Below, piece after piece: positions 62,135-64,000 of a stretch of 64,000 nucleotides of DNA (positions are counted from its first letter, which is position 1; every line of letters begins with the position of its first letter). The stretch comes from Emticicia soli. Its GTDB lineage: Bacteria > Bacteroidota > Bacteroidia > Cytophagales > Spirosomataceae. The translations under genes were made by a program, and so were the position numbers. The stretch spans positions 496,001-560,000 of the forward strand of contig NZ_JBBEWC010000001.1 in the NCBI RefSeq assembly GCF_037860775.1. The letters are read 5' to 3'. The notes beneath the pieces are model-generated. The model was not told where the DNA came from. It saw only the letters and a program-made list of their open reading frames with translations, and searched no databases.

Positions 62135-63349
62135 ATGTCTGCATTAGTTGAAACAGCGAGTTTACTCGCTGACAGAATCAACGCGTTGGAAGAATCAGCC
62201 ACGCTTGGTATGTCGAAAAAATCGCGCGAATTAGCGGCGCAGGGACACAAAGTTATTAACTTATCTGTTGGAGAGCCAGATTTCAAAACTCCAAAGCATA
62301 TTTGTGATGCTGCTAAGGCAGCTATCGACAATGGTTTCCACCACTACACACCAGTAGCAGGTATTCCAGAACTCCGCAAGGCAATTGCAGACAAGCTCAA
62401 GCGTGAAAATAATCTGGATTGGAAGCCTGAAAATATTGTTGTTTCTACAGGAGCAAAACATTCGTTAGCAAACGTAATACAATGTTTAGTAAACCCGGGC
62501 GACGAAGTAATTATTCTTGCGCCATATTGGGTTAGCTATTCTGAAATGGTAAAGTTGGCAGATGGTAAGTCTGTAATTGTTGAAGGTGCATTTGACAACG
62601 ATTTCAAAGTAACACCTGAGCAATTGGAAGCAGCAATTACCGACCGCACTAAAGTGGTAATGTACGCATCGCCAAATAACCCTACTGGCTCTGTTTACAG
62701 CGAAGCAGAATTAAGAGCTTTAGCTAAAGTAATAGAAGCACATGAGAATGTATTTATACTGGCTGACGAAATCTACGAATACATCAACTTTACACCGGAA
62801 GGCCATTTCAGTATTGGTTCTATTCCTGAAATAAAAGAGAGAGTTATTACTGTAAATGGTTTTGCAAAAGGCTTTGCCATGACAGGCTGGCGCTTAGGAT
62901 TTATAGCAGCAGCTAAATGGATTGCAGATGGTGTAGAAAAACTACAAGGTCAGGTAACTTCGGGTACAAGCTCTATTTCGCAACGTGCTGCCGTAGTAGC
63001 ATGGGAGGATATGTCGGCACCTGAAATGATGAAGCTGGCTTATTTACGTCGTAGAGAACTAGTTATTAACTTATTAAGAGAGATTCCGGGTGTGAAAGTA
63101 AATGTACCTGATGGCGCATTTTATGCGTTCCCTGATGTAAGCTCTTATTTTGGTAAATCTGATGGTACAGTAACTATCAACGACGCCGACCAGCTATGTA
63201 TGTGGTTGCTTGAAAAAGCCCATGTTGCTATGGTAGGTGGCGGCTCATTCGGTGCTCCAAAATGTTTGAGAATCTCAACAGCAGCTTCTGACGAAGCGCT
63301 TACAGAAGCAATGGGCAGAGTAAAAGAAGCTTTAGCTACATTGAAATAA
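62135..63349 (+). CDS. aspC: Aspartate aminotransferase (class I, PLP-dependent)
   Basis: 404 aa fold-type I aminotransferase of the 1-beta subgroup. Evidence: INLSVGEPDFKTPKHI, FHHYTPVAGIPELRKAIA, NNPTGSVYSEAEL, ADEIYEYINF, and the PLP lysine in NGFAKGFAMTGWRLGFI. CLRISTAASDEALTEAMGRV at the end carries the substrate-binding Arg. It interconverts aspartate and oxaloacetate; related aromatic-substrate enzymes share these motifs, so some breadth is possible. It is a single gene with its own terminator. Confidence 0.93.
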   Translation: MSALVETASLLADRINALEESATLGMSKKSRELAAQGHKVINLSVGEPDFKTPKHICDAAKAAIDNGFHHYTPVAGIPELRKAIADKLKRENNLDWKPENIVVSTGAKHSLANVIQCLVNPGDEVIILAPYWVSYSEMVKLADGKSVIVEGAFDNDFKVTPEQLEAAITDRTKVVMYASPNNPTGSVYSEAELRALAKVIEAHENVFILADEIYEYINFTPEGHFSIGSIPEIKERVITVNGFAKGFAMTGWRLGFIAAAKWIADGVEKLQGQVTSGTSSISQRAAVVAWEDMSAPEMMKLAYLRRRELVINLLREIPGVKVNVPDGAFYAFPDVSSYFGKSDGTVTINDADQLCMWLLEKAHVAMVGGGSFGAPKCLRISTAASDEALTEAMGRVKEALATLK

Positions 63350-63364
63350 TAATCGGTAATATAC

Positions 63365-63396
63365 AAAAAAGCACCTGTTTATGCAGGTGCTTTTTT
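63365..63396. terminator. Bidirectional terminator after the aminotransferase gene
   Basis: AAAAAAGCACCTG pairs with CAGGTGCTTTTTT around a short loop. It lies between convergent genes. Confidence 0.88.
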
Positions 63397-63448
63397 ATTA
63401 AATGCAGTTTTAAAAGTATAATACTTTTAAAGAATATTTATTTGTAGT

Positions 63449-64000
63449 TTATTTTTTAAACTCAAATACAACACCAAATGTCAAACGGAAATCGTTGTTT
63501 TTACGGCCACTTAATACCACACTTTCGTAGGAGTTTTCGAGCGTACTTCTGATACCCGTTCGCTTGGTTATCTGATAGCGGAACACCAGATTTCCATTCC
63601 AACGAAAGTTTTTTTCGGTAATACTAGGCTGTATAAACAATATGTGCGAAATAAACATTTTGCCATCGCCCAGGGTGTACTCACCAAAAATACGGGTAGA
63701 GTTCCGCCACAAGTCTATATCAGGAATATCGTTATTCACTACGAAATCAGTTCCTTCATAGAGCAATACGTTTGTTACAGATATATATGCATTTTTTCTT
63801 TGTAAGAGCTTTAAGCCTACCCCTGCCCCACCAATAAGCCGTTGATTGATTTTGCGGAGATTACTTTTTTCCAAAGAGCCAAAGGCCAGATAATAGAATG
63901 TTTTTTCGTACAAGACCGTTGTCCGGAAATCAACAAAAACTTCTCGTTCGTTTAATTGTTTATTTTGTTGACCATAAACGAAGGTCGGGCTACTCGAAAA
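63449..64000 (-). CDS. DUF481-like outer-membrane beta-barrel protein, C-terminal part (5' end outside window)
   Basis: The frame stays open to the window edge; the visible part begins Phe-Ser-Ser-Ser-Pro and contains EREVFVDFRTTVLYEKTFYYLAF. Alternating hydrophobic/aromatic strands (GGAGVGLKLL, YISVTNVLLYEGTDF, STRIFGEYTLGDGKMFISHILFIQP, NLVFRYQITKRTGIRSTLENSYES) end in the terminal strand FRLTFGVVFEFKK, typical of outer-membrane barrels. It resembles DUF481 (YdiY-type) proteins. The TTG at 63911 is an internal Leu codon and not a start. Confidence 0.8.
   Translation of the reverse strand, partial: FSSSPTFVYGQQNKQLNEREVFVDFRTTVLYEKTFYYLAFGSLEKSNLRKINQRLIGGAGVGLKLLQRKNAYISVTNVLLYEGTDFVVNNDIPDIDLWRNSTRIFGEYTLGDGKMFISHILFIQPSITEKNFRWNGNLVFRYQITKRTGIRSTLENSYESVVLSGRKNNDFRLTFGVVFEFKK

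Overview
This is 64 kb of an AT-rich Bacteroidota chromosome, most likely a member of the order Cytophagales. The evidence is a GldJ-type gliding lipoprotein, a type IX secretion (CHU_C-like) sorting domain, a SusC/TonB-style outer-membrane barrel with a carboxypeptidase-regulatory plug, a quinone-type PyrD, start codons without Shine-Dalgarno sequences, and TAnnTTTG promoter elements of the Bacteroidota type. I cannot name the genus from sequence alone. No rRNA, tRNA, CRISPR array, transposase or prophage was recognised.

Layout. 0-5.4 kb: the end of an OmpR-type response regulator, a C69 dipeptidase, a soluble phosphatidylserine-decarboxylase-like enzyme and rpoN. 5.7-12.5 kb: a four-gene efflux operon on the minus strand (TetR, TolC, membrane-fusion lipoprotein, RND pump). 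12.9-22.6 kb: pyrD, a YceI protein, a TonB-dependent-receptor-like barrel, a large lipoprotein with a propeller, HEAT repeats and cytochrome c, and a T9SS-exported protein. 22.6-26.6 kb: an ECF sigma factor with a membrane TonB-like partner, divergent from a VWA-domain protein. 26.6-39.6 kb: housekeeping and small metabolic genes (enoyl-CoA hydratase, kup, an SDR epimerase, hemE, a thioredoxin, a DUF2520 protein, fbaA, a polysaccharide deacetylase, an SGNH hydrolase, a radical SAM protein, accD). 39.7-52 kb: an M48-like protease with MORN repeats, a TPR protein, a 1 kb non-coding region, an Ig-like lipoprotein, mnmG (gidA), a DUF4175 coiled-coil membrane protein and xth. 52-64 kb: comF, gldJ, mfd, ppk2, an Lrp regulator, a serine hydrolase, msrA, an aspartate aminotransferase and a partial outer-membrane barrel.

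The most notable signal is a probable chromosomal replication-origin domain. DnaA boxes are heavily clustered at three places between 40.2 and 43.4 kb. Two of these clusters lie inside the coding sequence of the M48/MORN protein (its signal peptide and its linker). The third lies in the 992-bp non-coding region next to an A+T-rich stretch. About 4 kb away, directly upstream of mnmG (gidA, a classic oriC neighbour), are two near-perfect ParB-binding parS sites 38 bp apart. A 15/16 parS-like site also lies inside rpoN. Gene orientation does not switch at the proposed origin, so GC skew or marker-frequency data are needed to settle it. The same non-coding region carries a 126-bp element with 24-bp inverted ends that resembles a MITE.

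Convergent genes here are often separated by only about 40 bp of perfect bidirectional terminator that includes both stop codons. Several start codons were moved inward because the long versions run through promoters or parS sites.
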